Shown: positions 52,387 to 61,231 of the stretch, in pieces
Layout: each line of letters opens with the position of its first letter
How positions within the stretch are numbered: the first letter of the stretch is position 1
From: Streptomyces sp. NBC_01317
GTDB taxonomy: Bacteria; Actinomycetota; Actinomycetes; Streptomycetales; Streptomycetaceae
DNA length: 64,000 nt
Assembly (NCBI RefSeq): GCF_035961655.1
Contig: NZ_CP108393.1
Location: 806,001 to 870,000 of the forward strand
Direction: 5' to 3'
Notes under the pieces: model-generated
The model's database searches: none
Told to the model about the DNA's origin: nothing
The model's input: only the letters and a program-made list of their open reading frames with translations
Position numbers and translations under genes: made by a program

Positions 52387-53872
52387 CGGTCCAGTCGGGA
52401 TGACCGGGCATGCGGGGGGTGGTCGTGCCGTACAGCCACTCCGTGAGGAACCCGGTCAGGTCCTGCCCCGCGACCTCGGTGGCCACCGCGATGTAGTCCT
52501 TGGTGGAGGCGCTGGAGTTGCGGTACCGGTCGAGGAACGTGTGCTCGATACGGGAGAAGACGTCCTCGCCGACCAGCGTCCACAGCGCGTACAGGACCAG
52601 TACCCCGCCGGTGTAGCGCTGGCTGTCGAAGAGGTTGGCGGCCGTCGGGGAGGCGACGGGACCGGAGTCCTTGCGCCACTGGTCGCCCCGGGAGTAGACG
52701 TCCTTCATCCGGGCTTCCATGGTGGTCAGTCCGAGCGAGTCGGGCCAGCCGCGCTCGTACCGGTAGAGCAGGCCGTAGTAGTCCGCGTGGCCCTCGTTGA
52801 GCCACAGGTCGGCCCAGGTCGCCGGGGAGACCAGGTTGCCGAACCAGGTGTGGACCAGCTCGTGCATCATGTGCGAGCCGATCGCGCTCTCCTTCTGGAG
52901 AAGGTAGTTCGGCTTGTAGATCGTGAGGGTCTGCGTCTCCAGGCCGGTGAAGTCGAAGGCGTCGGGCGCGTCCGTGTTGGCCGGCAGGATGCCGTACGCC
53001 TCGAACGGGAAACGCCCCAGCCGCCTTTCCAGCCAAGTGAGTTGACCGGGCGTCAGGGCGAGGGCCGGTTCGAGGGCCTCGGCCCGCGCGGTCGGTACGA
53101 CGTCGCGCAGCCGCATCCCGCTCGGTCCTGGACGCTCCACGATCCGGTAGTCCCCGACGGTGACCTGGACGACCTCGGTGGCGATCGGGTCGCGCGAGTG
53201 GTACACGGCGGTGGTGGTGCCGTCGGCGTGCGTCCTGGTGGAGACGAGGGAACCGCTCGCGACGGCGGTCAGTCCGGCCGGTGCGGTGATACGGAAGGTG
53301 AAGTGGGCCTTGTCCGTGGGGTGGTCGTTGCAGGGGAAAACGGTCCGCGCCAGGTCCGGCTGTCCGGCGACGGCGAAGCCGTCGGGGGTGGGCACCCAGC
53401 CGTTGTACGGCGGTGCGATCTTGCGCGGGTCGGCGGTGTAGTCGACCCGTATGACCAGCGCCCCGTGCTCGCGCACCCGGGACGGCGGAGTCACCACGAG
53501 CTTCTCGGCCCGCTGCTCGAAGACCGCCCGCCGGCCGCCCACCCGTACCTCGTGGACCACCGGGCCCAGCAGGTCGAGGGAGAAGCGGGAGAGGTCCTGG
53601 GTGGCGCGGGCGACGATCGTCACGCGCGCCTCGACCAGCTGGGTGTCGGCGAGGTAGGTGAAGTCCAGCAGATAGGCGGAGACGCGGTAGCCGGTGTTCC
53701 CCAGCACGGGGTAGACGGGGTCGCCCAGGCTGTCCCCGCCGGGGGTGCCCCCGCCGTGGGAGCCGTGGCCACCCGTGAGAGGCGCCGCCTGCGCGGCGGG
53801 AGAGGAAAGGGCGAGTGCGGCGGTGCCGAGGAGTGCGGCCGCCGGGGCCGTCACCCGGGTGCGATAGCGCAT
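52310..53872 (-). CDS. Secreted M1-family metallopeptidase
   Basis: A 520-residue exported aminopeptidase-like protein. A signal peptide (about 1-30, ending SSPAAQAA) is followed by the M1 N-terminal beta domain (about 55-250). The zinc motif is complete: HELVHTWFGN and the second Glu in LNEGHADYY. The exopeptidase motif reads GLETQT in place of GxMEN, so the cleavage specificity may differ from classical aminopeptidases. The ATG at 53872 has GGAAAGAG upstream. Its 3' end overlaps the HD gene by 77 bp. Confidence 0.9.
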   Translation of the reverse strand: MRYRTRVTAPAAALLGTAALALSSPAAQAAPLTGGHGSHGGGTPGGDSLGDPVYPVLGNTGYRVSAYLLDFTYLADTQLVEARVTIVARATQDLSRFSLDLLGPVVHEVRVGGRRAVFEQRAEKLVVTPPSRVREHGALVIRVDYTADPRKIAPPYNGWVPTPDGFAVAGQPDLARTVFPCNDHPTDKAHFTFRITAPAGLTAVASGSLVSTRTHADGTTTAVYHSRDPIATEVVQVTVGDYRIVERPGPSGMRLRDVVPTARAEALEPALALTPGQLTWLERRLGRFPFEAYGILPANTDAPDAFDFTGLETQTLTIYKPNYLLQKESAIGSHMMHELVHTWFGNLVSPATWADLWLNEGHADYYGLLYRYERGWPDSLGLTTMEARMKDVYSRGDQWRKDSGPVASPTAANLFDSQRYTGGVLVLYALWTLVGEDVFSRIEHTFLDRYRNSSASTKDYIAVATEVAGQDLTGFLTEWLYGTTTPRMPGHPDWTVTPPTASAARRDDRPTPKDRASATL

Positions 53873-54197
53873 GAGTCTCTTTCCGGTTCGTTCCGTCGAG
53901 ATAGGAACGCGCAGGACGGAGCCGGGCGGGAAGCCCGCCCGGACCCACGTCATGACGCTCCCCCGTAACCACGGGCGCGCGGTACCGGGCGGTCGGTCCC
54001 GGCCCTGACAGCGGCCCGACCAGCATGATCGTCCGGGCGGAGAGAGACCGTCAACCGCCCCCGGGCCGCCGATAATGGCGCGCATCTCACAGGGTCCGCG
54101 CGGAACCGGCACGTGGGGTGCGGCCGTCTGAATCAGATGGGCCGCCCGGTGAATCCGGCGGCGCCGGGGCGGCGTTCGCCCCGGCCGCGCCCGCCCC
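53873..54197 (-). other. 325-bp gap upstream of the M1 peptidase gene
   Basis: No gene is apparent. It holds a perfect hairpin CCGGGCGGG-AAG-CCCGCCCGG (53922-53942) in the peptidase leader, a TTGACG and CATGCT pair on the minus strand (about 54020-54055) with poor 21-bp spacing, and a hairpin CCGGGGCG-GCGTT-CGCCCCGG (54164-54184) that probably terminates the gene ending at 54198. Confidence 0.5.
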
Positions 54198-54677
54198 TCA
54201 GATCCGGTGCCCGTGCTCCCGCCCGTACGCGTCCCGCTCGGGCGGCGGCCAGGTGGGGGCGCCCGCGGCGAGCGCGTCGTCTATCTCCCTCACCGTGTCG
54301 TGGTTGTAGACCTCCGCCACCTGACGTACCAACAGCAGTGCCTCGGTCACGGCCGGTTCCAGCGGGCGGTCCGTGCGGCTGATCCCGGCGGGGAGGTTGC
54401 CGAGGTCGCGGGCGCTGCGGAGCTTCCAGCCGGCCTTCGCGTCGAGGCCCGCGGTGGCGAAGCCGAGAGCGGAGGCCATCGTGACGGCCGCCTCCGAGGC
54501 TCCCGCGGTGAGGAGGGCGAGCCCCGCCTCGTGTTCGACGGCCGTCCCGGGGGCGGTGAGCGTACGGCAGGAGGTCTCGGCCTCCTTGAACAGATGGCGC
54601 GCTTGTTCGAGCAGGAGCACCGCCCAGGCGAGTTGGGCGACATCGGCGTACGGGGGCGGCGTGCCTGGCATCTCCAT
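54198..54677 (-). CDS. Hypothetical helical protein
   Basis: A 159-residue protein I do not recognise. It is almost all alpha-helical by composition, with Ala/Leu/Glu-rich segments (VAQLAWAVLLLEQARHLFKEAE, VEHEAGLALLTAGASEAAVTM) and a C-terminal YNHDTVREIDDALAAG segment. No signal peptide, membrane helix or motif is visible. The ATG at 54677 has GGGAG six bases upstream. A transcription unit of its own is likely. Confidence 0.7.
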   Translation of the reverse strand: MEMPGTPPPYADVAQLAWAVLLLEQARHLFKEAETSCRTLTAPGTAVEHEAGLALLTAGASEAAVTMASALGFATAGLDAKAGWKLRSARDLGNLPAGISRTDRPLEPAVTEALLLVRQVAEVYNHDTVREIDDALAAGAPTWPPPERDAYGREHGHRI

Positions 54678-55069
54678 CACGGGCTCCCTGAGGTCGGCTG
54701 ACTCCGAGCGTAGGGAGCCGGGGCCCCCGGCGGGAGTGATTTCGCTCAGAGCAGCTCGAACAGGGCGGATCGGCACCCCTCGGGCGGCGCGTTGGCCGGA
54801 TCCGGTCGTAGCACACCTCTTGCGGACCGAGTGCGGATCGTGCCGGGACGCGCGCCGCGCGACGACCCTCCGGAGGCGCCCGGCGGCCCGATCCGTGGCA
54901 CTCAGGTGAATCCGTTGGTACTCCCGGGGTATTCATTCCGTCCGGATTGAGCTGATACGGCGTCAGTGGACACTCTTGTGTCACGGTCCGGCCGGGTGAA
55001 ATTGGGTGCCTGTGTCTGTGGACCTGACACCTTCTCCGCGGCTATGCCGCAAATGAGAAGGGAACCCCC
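54678..55069. other. 392-bp gap before phoD
   Basis: No supportable gene is present. The region near 54901-55060 is AT-richer and contains GGTGAATCC and GTATTCATTCC, which resemble single half-units of PHO boxes, and GGCCGGGTGAAATTGGG on the opposite sense. The repeats are not arranged in 11-bp tandem register, so a PhoP site is only possible, not shown. Confidence 0.5.
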
Positions 55070-56620
55070 ATGCCCGAACTCGCCCGCCGCCGCCTGCTGA
55101 TGGCCGGTGCCGCCACCGCCGGCGCCGTCGCCACCGGACAGTTGCTGACCGCTCCCGCCGCCCGCGCGAGCGGAGTCTCCCGCCCCGCCTACGCCCCCCT
55201 GCCGGACGGCCTGTTCACGCTCGGTGTCGCCTCCGGAGACCCGCTGACGACCTCCGTCGTCCTGTGGACCCGGCTCGCCCCGGACCCGCTCAACGGCGGG
55301 GGCATGCCGGACAGAACGGTGCCGGTCCGCTGGCAGGTGGCCCTGGACGAGCGGTTCCGTACCGTCGTCCGGCAGGGCAGCGCCGCCGCCTCGCCGTCGC
55401 TGGGGCACAGCGTCCACGTGGACGTGACGGGCCTGAGCGCCGGCCGGGACTACTGGTACCGCTTCCGCGCCGGCTCGCAGCTCTCCCCCGTGGGGCACAC
55501 CCGCACGGCCGCCGCGAACCCCTCCAGGCTGCGCGTCGCCCTGGCCTCGTGCCAGAACTGGCAGAACGGTTACTTCACGCCGTACGCGGACATGCGGCGG
55601 CAGGATCCGGACGTCGTGGTCTTCGTCGGCGACTACATCTACGAGAGCGCCCCCGCCGCCTCGGCCGTACGCCGCCACGAGGGCACCGGGGAGCCGGTGG
55701 ACCTGGTGGGGTACCGCAACCGCTACGCGCAGTACAAGACGGACCCCGACCTGCGGGCCATGCACGCGGCCGCCCCGTGGATCGTGACCTTCGACGACCA
55801 CGAGGTCGACAACGACTTCGCCGGGGAGATCCCGCAGGACCCGGGCAAGCAGCCGCACGACGCGTTCGTGGCCCGGCTGACCGCCGCCTACCAGGCGTTC
55901 TACGAGCACATGCCGGTCAGGGCCTCGGCCGTGCCGAACGGTCCGCACATCCGGATGTACCGGCGTTTCGACTTCGGCCGGCTGGTACGGCTCAACGTGC
56001 TGGACACCCGGCAGTTCCGCAGCGACCAGGCGGTCACGCACGCGGGCGCCCTGGACCCGTCGCTGACCATGCTGGGCGCGGCGCAGAAGCGGTGGCTGCG
56101 GTCGGGTCTCACCACCTCCCGGGCCCGCTGGAACGTGCTCGCCTCGCAGATCATGATGGCGGAGACCGACATCCTCGCGGGTCCCGGCAAGGAGTGGTAC
56201 TACGACGCCTGGGACGGCTACCAGGTCGAGCGCAACGATCTGCTGGCCCGCTTCCGGAACGTGCAGAACCCGGTGGTGCTCAGCGGCGACCGCCATCTGA
56301 CGATGATCAGCGACCTGAAGCGGGACTACGCGGACCCGAAGTCGGCCGTCGTCGGCGCCGAGTTCGTGGGGACGTCCATCAGCTCCAACGGTGACCAGAG
56401 CGTGGCGGCGTTCGACGCGCAGTGGGATCCGCTGCGCGCCGACAACCCGCACTGGAAGTTCATCGACTGCCACCGCGGCTACCACCTCTTCGACATCGGG
56501 ACGAAGGGCATCGACGCGCAGGTGAGGACGGTCGGCACGGTCCTGCGGCCGCAGTCGCCGTCGGTGGCGCTGGCCCGGCTGCGGGTGGAATCGGGGCGCC
56601 CGGGGGTGACGAAGGCCTGA
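55070..56620 (+). CDS. phoD: Tat-exported alkaline phosphatase PhoD
   Basis: A 516-residue PhoD-family phosphodiesterase/phosphatase. The twin-arginine signal ELARRRLLMAGAATAGAV ends at about residue 35. The N-terminal PhoD_N beta domain has LGVASGDPLTTSVVLWTRL. Metal-binding blocks are VFVGDYIYE, FDDHEVDND, and SGDRHLTM. It would release phosphate from phosphodiesters or teichoic acid outside the cell. Such genes are normally PhoP-controlled in Streptomyces; the leader shows only weak PHO-like units. Confidence 0.93.
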   Translation: MPELARRRLLMAGAATAGAVATGQLLTAPAARASGVSRPAYAPLPDGLFTLGVASGDPLTTSVVLWTRLAPDPLNGGGMPDRTVPVRWQVALDERFRTVVRQGSAAASPSLGHSVHVDVTGLSAGRDYWYRFRAGSQLSPVGHTRTAAANPSRLRVALASCQNWQNGYFTPYADMRRQDPDVVVFVGDYIYESAPAASAVRRHEGTGEPVDLVGYRNRYAQYKTDPDLRAMHAAAPWIVTFDDHEVDNDFAGEIPQDPGKQPHDAFVARLTAAYQAFYEHMPVRASAVPNGPHIRMYRRFDFGRLVRLNVLDTRQFRSDQAVTHAGALDPSLTMLGAAQKRWLRSGLTTSRARWNVLASQIMMAETDILAGPGKEWYYDAWDGYQVERNDLLARFRNVQNPVVLSGDRHLTMISDLKRDYADPKSAVVGAEFVGTSISSNGDQSVAAFDAQWDPLRADNPHWKFIDCHRGYHLFDIGTKGIDAQVRTVGTVLRPQSPSVALARLRVESGRPGVTKA

Positions 56621-56780
56621 GGACGACGCGGGGGCCGGGGCGGGTCCGTGAATGGAGCCGCCCCGGCCCCTCCGGTGCGGCCTTGTGATCCGTTGTTCTG
56701 TCCATGACCATGGAGCGCCAGGTCTGCCCCACGCCTCTCGCGTACCGGCAGACCCATCCGCATCCGTGGAAGGGACCGTC

Positions 56781-58211
56781 ATGCCCCAGCACCCCACAGG
56801 GACGCCCCGCAGGACCGTACTGTCGTCCGCCGCCGCCGTCGCGGCCGGAGCGGCCGTCGTCGCCTCGGCCCCGTCGGCGAGCGCGGCCGGATCCGGCGGC
56901 CGGGAGCCGGGCGGCAGACCCGCCGCGACCGTCCAGCACCCCGACCGGGAGCTCCGGGAGCTGCTCAAGGAGGTCGACCGCGACCGGATCGAGGCGACCG
57001 TACGGCGCCTCGCCGCCTTCGGGACCCGGCACACCCTGTCCACGCAGGACGACCCCGAGCGGGGCATCGGCGCCGCCCGGGACTGGATCTTCGCCGAGCT
57101 GAAGCGGTACGCGGCGGCCTCCGGCGGCCGGATGACCGTGGAGCTCCAGTCGTACATCCAGGAACCCGCCTCCCGGATCCCGGTGGCCACCCGCATCACC
57201 AACGTGGTCGCGACGCTCCGCGGCGCCGTCGACCCCGGGAGGGTGCACGTCGTCTCCGGGCACTACGACTCCCGCGCCACCGACGTGATGGACGCGACCG
57301 GTGACGCGCCGGGCGCGGACGACGACGCCTCCGGGGTCGCGGTGGCCCTGGAGCTGGCGCGGGTGATGGCGAAGCGCCGTCCCGCCGCGACGATCGTCTT
57401 CGCGGCCGTCGCGGGCGAGGAGCAGGGCCTGTACGGATCGGCGTACCTGGCGGAGAGCTTCAAGGCCGCCGGTACGAACGTCCAGGCCATGTTCACCAAC
57501 GACATCGTCGGCAGCTCCCGGGCGGACGACGGCACCCGCGACCCGTACACCGTGCGGCTGTTCGCGGAGGGCGTCCCCACGTCCGAGACCCCGCAGCAGG
57601 CCGACACCCGGCGCTCGGTCGGCGGCGAGAACGACTCGCCGAGCCGCCAGCTCGCCCGGTTCGTCCGCGACGTCGCGGACAACGACGCGACGGGCATGAA
57701 CGTACGGGTGGTCTACCGCCGCGACCGGTACCTGCGGGGCGGTGACCACATCCCGTTCCTGGAACGCGGCTACGCGGCGGCGCGCTTCACCGAGCCGGCG
57801 GAGGACTTCGCGCACCAGCACCAGGACGTGCGGGTCGTGGACGGGAAGCAGTACGGCGACCTGCCCGAGTTCTGCGACTTCGGCTACATCGCCCGCGTCG
57901 CGCGGGTCAACGGCGCGGTGCTGTGGACCCTCGCCCAGGCCCCCGCGGCCCCGCGCGGGGTGAAGATCGTCACCAGCGCGCTCACCAACGCCACCCAGCT
58001 GGTCTGGGACCCGGGCACGGAGCCCGATCTCGCGGGGTACGAGGTGGTGTGGCGCGAGACGACCGCGCCGGAGTGGACCTCCGTGATCACGGTGGGTACG
58101 GCGACGAGTCATACCGTGGACCTGTCGAAGGACAACGTCTTCTTCGGCGTCCGGGCGGTGAACCGGGCCGGCCGGCGGGGCCCGGTGACCTTCCCCGTAC
58201 CGCAGCGCTGA
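56781..58211 (+). CDS. Secreted M28 metallopeptidase with fibronectin-III-like domain
   Basis: A 476-residue exported zinc peptidase. The signal carries a twin-arginine-like PRRTVLSSAAAVAAGAA and ends near SASAAG. M28 zinc ligands are His/Asp in SGHYDSRATD, Asp in GADDDASG, Glu-Glu in AVAGEEQGLYG, Asp in FTNDIVG and His in AHQHQD. The last about 90 residues (PRGVKIVTSALTNATQLVWD) form a fibronectin type III-like domain. It probably hydrolyses peptides outside the cell. The ATG at 56781 is preferred to upstream in-frame codons that lack a signal pattern. Confidence 0.88.
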   Translation: MPQHPTGTPRRTVLSSAAAVAAGAAVVASAPSASAAGSGGREPGGRPAATVQHPDRELRELLKEVDRDRIEATVRRLAAFGTRHTLSTQDDPERGIGAARDWIFAELKRYAAASGGRMTVELQSYIQEPASRIPVATRITNVVATLRGAVDPGRVHVVSGHYDSRATDVMDATGDAPGADDDASGVAVALELARVMAKRRPAATIVFAAVAGEEQGLYGSAYLAESFKAAGTNVQAMFTNDIVGSSRADDGTRDPYTVRLFAEGVPTSETPQQADTRRSVGGENDSPSRQLARFVRDVADNDATGMNVRVVYRRDRYLRGGDHIPFLERGYAAARFTEPAEDFAHQHQDVRVVDGKQYGDLPEFCDFGYIARVARVNGAVLWTLAQAPAAPRGVKIVTSALTNATQLVWDPGTEPDLAGYEVVWRETTAPEWTSVITVGTATSHTVDLSKDNVFFGVRAVNRAGRRGPVTFPVPQR

Positions 58212-58381
58212 TACCGGCCACGGACTCTGCCCGGGCGGACGCGGAAGAGTGACGTCCGTTCGGGGCCGGGTAGAGTTCGTGACCGCTGGTCAGCGGGCCG
58301 GTGGTGCCGCCGGACCGACCCGGGTCCGGGATCCGGCTCCACCGCGGTGCCCAGCGGGGCCCAGGCAGGGAGGAGTCGCTG

Positions 58382-59314
58382 ATGCTGTTCCGTCAGCTGG
58401 AGTATTTCGTGGCGGTGGCCAGGGAGAAGCACTTCGCCCGGGCGGCGGAATCCTGCTACGTCTCGCAACCCGCCCTCTCCGCGGCGATCGCCAAGCTGGA
58501 ACGGGAACTGAACGTCACGCTCATCAACCGGGGGCACAACTACGAGGGCCTCACCCCGGAGGGCGAGCGGCTCGTCGTCTGGGCCAAGCGCATCCTCGCC
58601 GAGCAGGACGCGTTCAAGGCCGAGGTGGCGGCCGTCCAGTCGGGCATCACCGGAACGCTGCGGCTGGGGACGGAACCGACGGCGTCGACGACCCTGGCGC
58701 TCCCCGTGGCGGCGTTCTGCGGGGCGCACCCCCTGGCGAAGGTGCAGGTCCAGTCCCGGCAGTCGGCCAAGGAGCTGCACCGCCAGCTCCGCGAGTTCGA
58801 GCTGGACGCGGCGATCGCGCACTTCGCGCCCGACGACCGGGAGAGCCTCCAGGTGGTGCCGCTGTACCAGGAGCGGTACGTCCTGCTCGCGTCCGGCGAC
58901 CAGTTGATGCCCCAGAGCGACACCATGGCGTGGGCGGACGCGGCGCAGCTGCCGCTCGCGCTGCTGACGCCCGACATGCGGATCCGCCAGCTGATCGACC
59001 GGGTCTTCGCGGAGAACGGGGTCGTGGTGACCCCGCAGGTGGAGACGGACTCGGTCGCGTCCCTCTACGCCCACGTGGGCGTCGGCGAGTGGGCGAGCAT
59101 CGTGCCGCACACGTGGCTGCGTGCCATGCCGGTGATCGGCAGGCCGCGGGCCGTCCGGCTGGTGGCGCCGGACGCGCGGGCGCAGATCTCGGTGGCGATC
59201 CACGCGGCGACGCCGGGCTCGATCGCCGCGCGGGCGTTCGTGAACGCGGCCACGGAGCTGTCGCTGGACGAGTTCTTCGACCAGTCGCTGCCGGGCGAGC
59301 ACCGCATACGGTGA
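58382..59314 (+). CDS. LysR-family transcriptional regulator
   Basis: A 310-residue LysR regulator. The N-terminal winged helix is LFRQLEYFVAVAREKHFARAAESCYVSQPALSAAIAKLE; the C-terminal periplasmic-binding-like domain follows. The ATG at 58382 has GGAGGAG seven bases upstream. It lies in front of an oxalate-metabolism module, and the divergent promoter region there carries three ATA-type dyads suited to LysR binding, so it is the likely oxalate-responsive activator. Confidence 0.91.
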   Translation: MLFRQLEYFVAVAREKHFARAAESCYVSQPALSAAIAKLERELNVTLINRGHNYEGLTPEGERLVVWAKRILAEQDAFKAEVAAVQSGITGTLRLGTEPTASTTLALPVAAFCGAHPLAKVQVQSRQSAKELHRQLREFELDAAIAHFAPDDRESLQVVPLYQERYVLLASGDQLMPQSDTMAWADAAQLPLALLTPDMRIRQLIDRVFAENGVVVTPQVETDSVASLYAHVGVGEWASIVPHTWLRAMPVIGRPRAVRLVAPDARAQISVAIHAATPGSIAARAFVNAATELSLDEFFDQSLPGEHRIR

Positions 59315-59317
59315 GCC

Positions 59318-59343
59318 GCCGACCGGCTGGGCCTCGGGTCGGC
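59318..59343. terminator. Weak bidirectional hairpin between lysR and the CoA-ligase gene
   Basis: GCCGACC and GGTCGGC arms with a 12-base loop in the 58-bp gap between convergent genes. It is weaker than other terminators in this window. Confidence 0.4.
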
Positions 59344-59372
59344 CGAGCCTCAGGTCGGCGCCCGTACGGCTG

Positions 59373-60962
59373 TCAGTGGCCGTACAGGCTCTGTACCGCC
59401 GGCCGGTCCAGGCCGCCCTTGGCCGTGTGCGGCAGCGAACCGACCACGTCGAGCCGGTCGGGCACCTCGGAGGCGGGCAGCCGGTTGCGGCAGTACTGGA
59501 GGATCTCGGGCCCGGTGGACTCGCCGTCGCTCACGACCACGACGGCGCCCATCCGCGGCCCGCTCCCCTCGTCGGGCAGGGCGAAGACGGCCGCCTCGGT
59601 GACGCCGGGGCACCCCGCGAGGATGTCCTCGACGTGCTCGGGCGAGATCACCGTACCGCCGCGGCTGATCAGGTTCTTGATGTGCCCGGTGAGGAACAGG
59701 TACCCGTCCTCGTCCAGTGAGCCCAGGTCGCCGGTGCGGAACCAGCCGTCGGCGAAGCCGCGCGCCGTCTCCGCCGGGTCGCCCAGGTAGCCGCGCGCGA
59801 CGGTCGGTCCGTGCACCCACACCTCGCCCTGGGTGCCGACGGGGCAGGGCCGCCCGTTCCGGTCAAAGACCCTCAGGTCCACCCCGGTCGACCGGCCGAC
59901 GGAGCCGTGTTTGAGGAACCCCTGCTGCGGCAGTGGTTCGCTGGTCGCCTGGTGCGTGGACTCGGTCATGCCGTACGCGGACAGGAGCGGTGCGCCGAGC
60001 GTGCGCTCCAGCGCCCGCTGGGTGGCGGTGTTGAGCGGCGCACTGCAACTGCGGACGAACTTGAGCGGCGCGAGGCTCGGGCCCGGGTACTCCGTCGCCG
60101 ACCGCTCCAGGAGGATCTCGTGGACGGTGGGCGCCGCGGTGAACCAGGACGCGGACACGGCGCGTACGTCGTCCCAGAAGGTCGGCGCCGAGAAGCCGCC
60201 GCGCTCGGGCAGCAGGACACACCCGCCGCTGGCCAGGGTGGCCAGGAGGGCCGCGAAGAGGCCGTGTCCGTGGAAGAACGGCATCACCGCGACGGTCGCG
60301 TCCCCGGGGCCCAGCTCGTAGGTGGCGCAGATGTCCCGCACGGACGCGGCCACGTTGGCGTGGGTCAGCGGGACCATCTTGGCCTGGTCGGTCGTGCCCG
60401 CGGTGAACAGGACGAGGGTGTCGTGGTCGGCCAGCTCCCCGGCCGCGCCCCGCACCCGCCGTACCAGAGGCGCACCGGTGTCGAGTCCCGCGGACGCCGT
60501 CCCGGCGCGGGTGACGTCCACGCGCAGGGTCCACGCCGGTACGCCGACCGGCGCGAGGGGTACGGCGTCGGCGGCGGCCGGGCCCACCAGGACCGCCTGC
60601 GCGCCCAACGCGTGGAGCCGCGCGGACATGTCGGGCCCCGGCAGGGCCGGGTCGACCGGGGCGACCACCAGGCCGGCCCGTGCGGCGCCGAGCAGCGCGA
60701 CGGCGAACTCGGCGGTGTTGGCGCAGACGAGGGCGACCGCGTCCCCCCGGCGCAGCCCGGTGGCACCCAGGCTCGCGGCGACGTCGTCGGCGAGGGACGC
60801 GAGGGCGCCGTACGAGAGGGGCACCCGGTCCGCGCCGGCGACGAGCGCCCGGGCCCGGGGACGGTCACGTACCTGCCGGTCGAGGAGATCTGTGAGTCCT
60901 GTGATCGTTGGGGGCCGATACCGGTTCTCGTCGCGCACGGATGCTGCGGTCGGAACCGCCAT
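59373..60962 (-). CDS. AMP-forming acyl-CoA synthetase, probably oxalyl-CoA synthetase
   Basis: A 529-residue ANL-superfamily enzyme. The adenylate motif reads LFTAGTTDQAKMVPLTHAN (canonical TSGTTGxPKG altered); the later motifs YGMTEST, DGWFRTGDLG and the C-terminal Lys in TAKGGLDR are present. The general layout resembles plant and fungal AAE3 oxalyl-CoA synthetases. Its divergence from oxc-frc supports activation of oxalate. The ATG at 60962 has GAGGAGGAG six bases upstream; a GTG at 60968 is possible. An alternative is another short-chain acyl-CoA ligase. Confidence 0.85.
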   Translation of the reverse strand: MAVPTAASVRDENRYRPPTITGLTDLLDRQVRDRPRARALVAGADRVPLSYGALASLADDVAASLGATGLRRGDAVALVCANTAEFAVALLGAARAGLVVAPVDPALPGPDMSARLHALGAQAVLVGPAAADAVPLAPVGVPAWTLRVDVTRAGTASAGLDTGAPLVRRVRGAAGELADHDTLVLFTAGTTDQAKMVPLTHANVAASVRDICATYELGPGDATVAVMPFFHGHGLFAALLATLASGGCVLLPERGGFSAPTFWDDVRAVSASWFTAAPTVHEILLERSATEYPGPSLAPLKFVRSCSAPLNTATQRALERTLGAPLLSAYGMTESTHQATSEPLPQQGFLKHGSVGRSTGVDLRVFDRNGRPCPVGTQGEVWVHGPTVARGYLGDPAETARGFADGWFRTGDLGSLDEDGYLFLTGHIKNLISRGGTVISPEHVEDILAGCPGVTEAAVFALPDEGSGPRMGAVVVVSDGESTGPEILQYCRNRLPASEVPDRLDVVGSLPHTAKGGLDRPAVQSLYGH

Positions 60963-61058
60963 GACCACCTCCTCCTCGCACCAGGCCTGTTTGAAGACGT
61001 CAGGTAGCGAGCCTGCGCGGGCGCGGGGTGCCCGTCCAATACGCGATGGCGAACAGCC

Positions 61059-61075
61059 GATAGCGCAGGTCTATC
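61059..61075. promoter_or_regulatory. LysR-type dyad 1 in the oxalate divergent region
   Basis: GATAG-N7-CTATC. The core ATAGCGCAGGTCTAT has the ATA-N9-TAT form of LysR boxes. It lies 97 bp upstream of the CoA-ligase start and 157 bp upstream of oxc. Confidence 0.6.
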
Positions 61076-61116
61076 AACCCAGGCGGAGGGCGGGCCGGCC
61101 CGCCTGTAGGGGGCAT

Positions 61117-61135
61117 CGATAAATGCTGTTTATCG
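61117..61135. promoter_or_regulatory. LysR-type dyad 2
   Basis: CGATAAATGCTGTTTATCG, 7-bp perfect arms around TGCTG, again with ATA-N9-TAT (ATAAATGCTGTTTAT). It lies 97 bp upstream of oxc and is the most symmetrical of the three. Confidence 0.65.
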
Positions 61136-61149
61136 GCTGGTCGCCGATA
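61131..61149. promoter_or_regulatory. LysR-type dyad 3, overlapping dyad 2
   Basis: TATCGGCTGGTCGCCGATA, 7-bp perfect arms around TGGTC. It shares TATCG with dyad 2, so a regulator could slide or the two could be alternatively occupied, a common activation layout for LysR proteins. Confidence 0.6.
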
Positions 61150-61231
61150 GGTGTTGGACGGGAAGTCCCCCGCTGCCGAAGGTGTGATGAGAAGCCGAAC
61201 AGGCATGCCTGCCCAAGGAGGACCCCGGACC

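Noticed and set aside
54901..55060. PHO box upstream of phoD
   Set aside because: Single TTCATTCCG and GGTGAATCC-type units occur but not as the required tandem 11-bp direct repeats.
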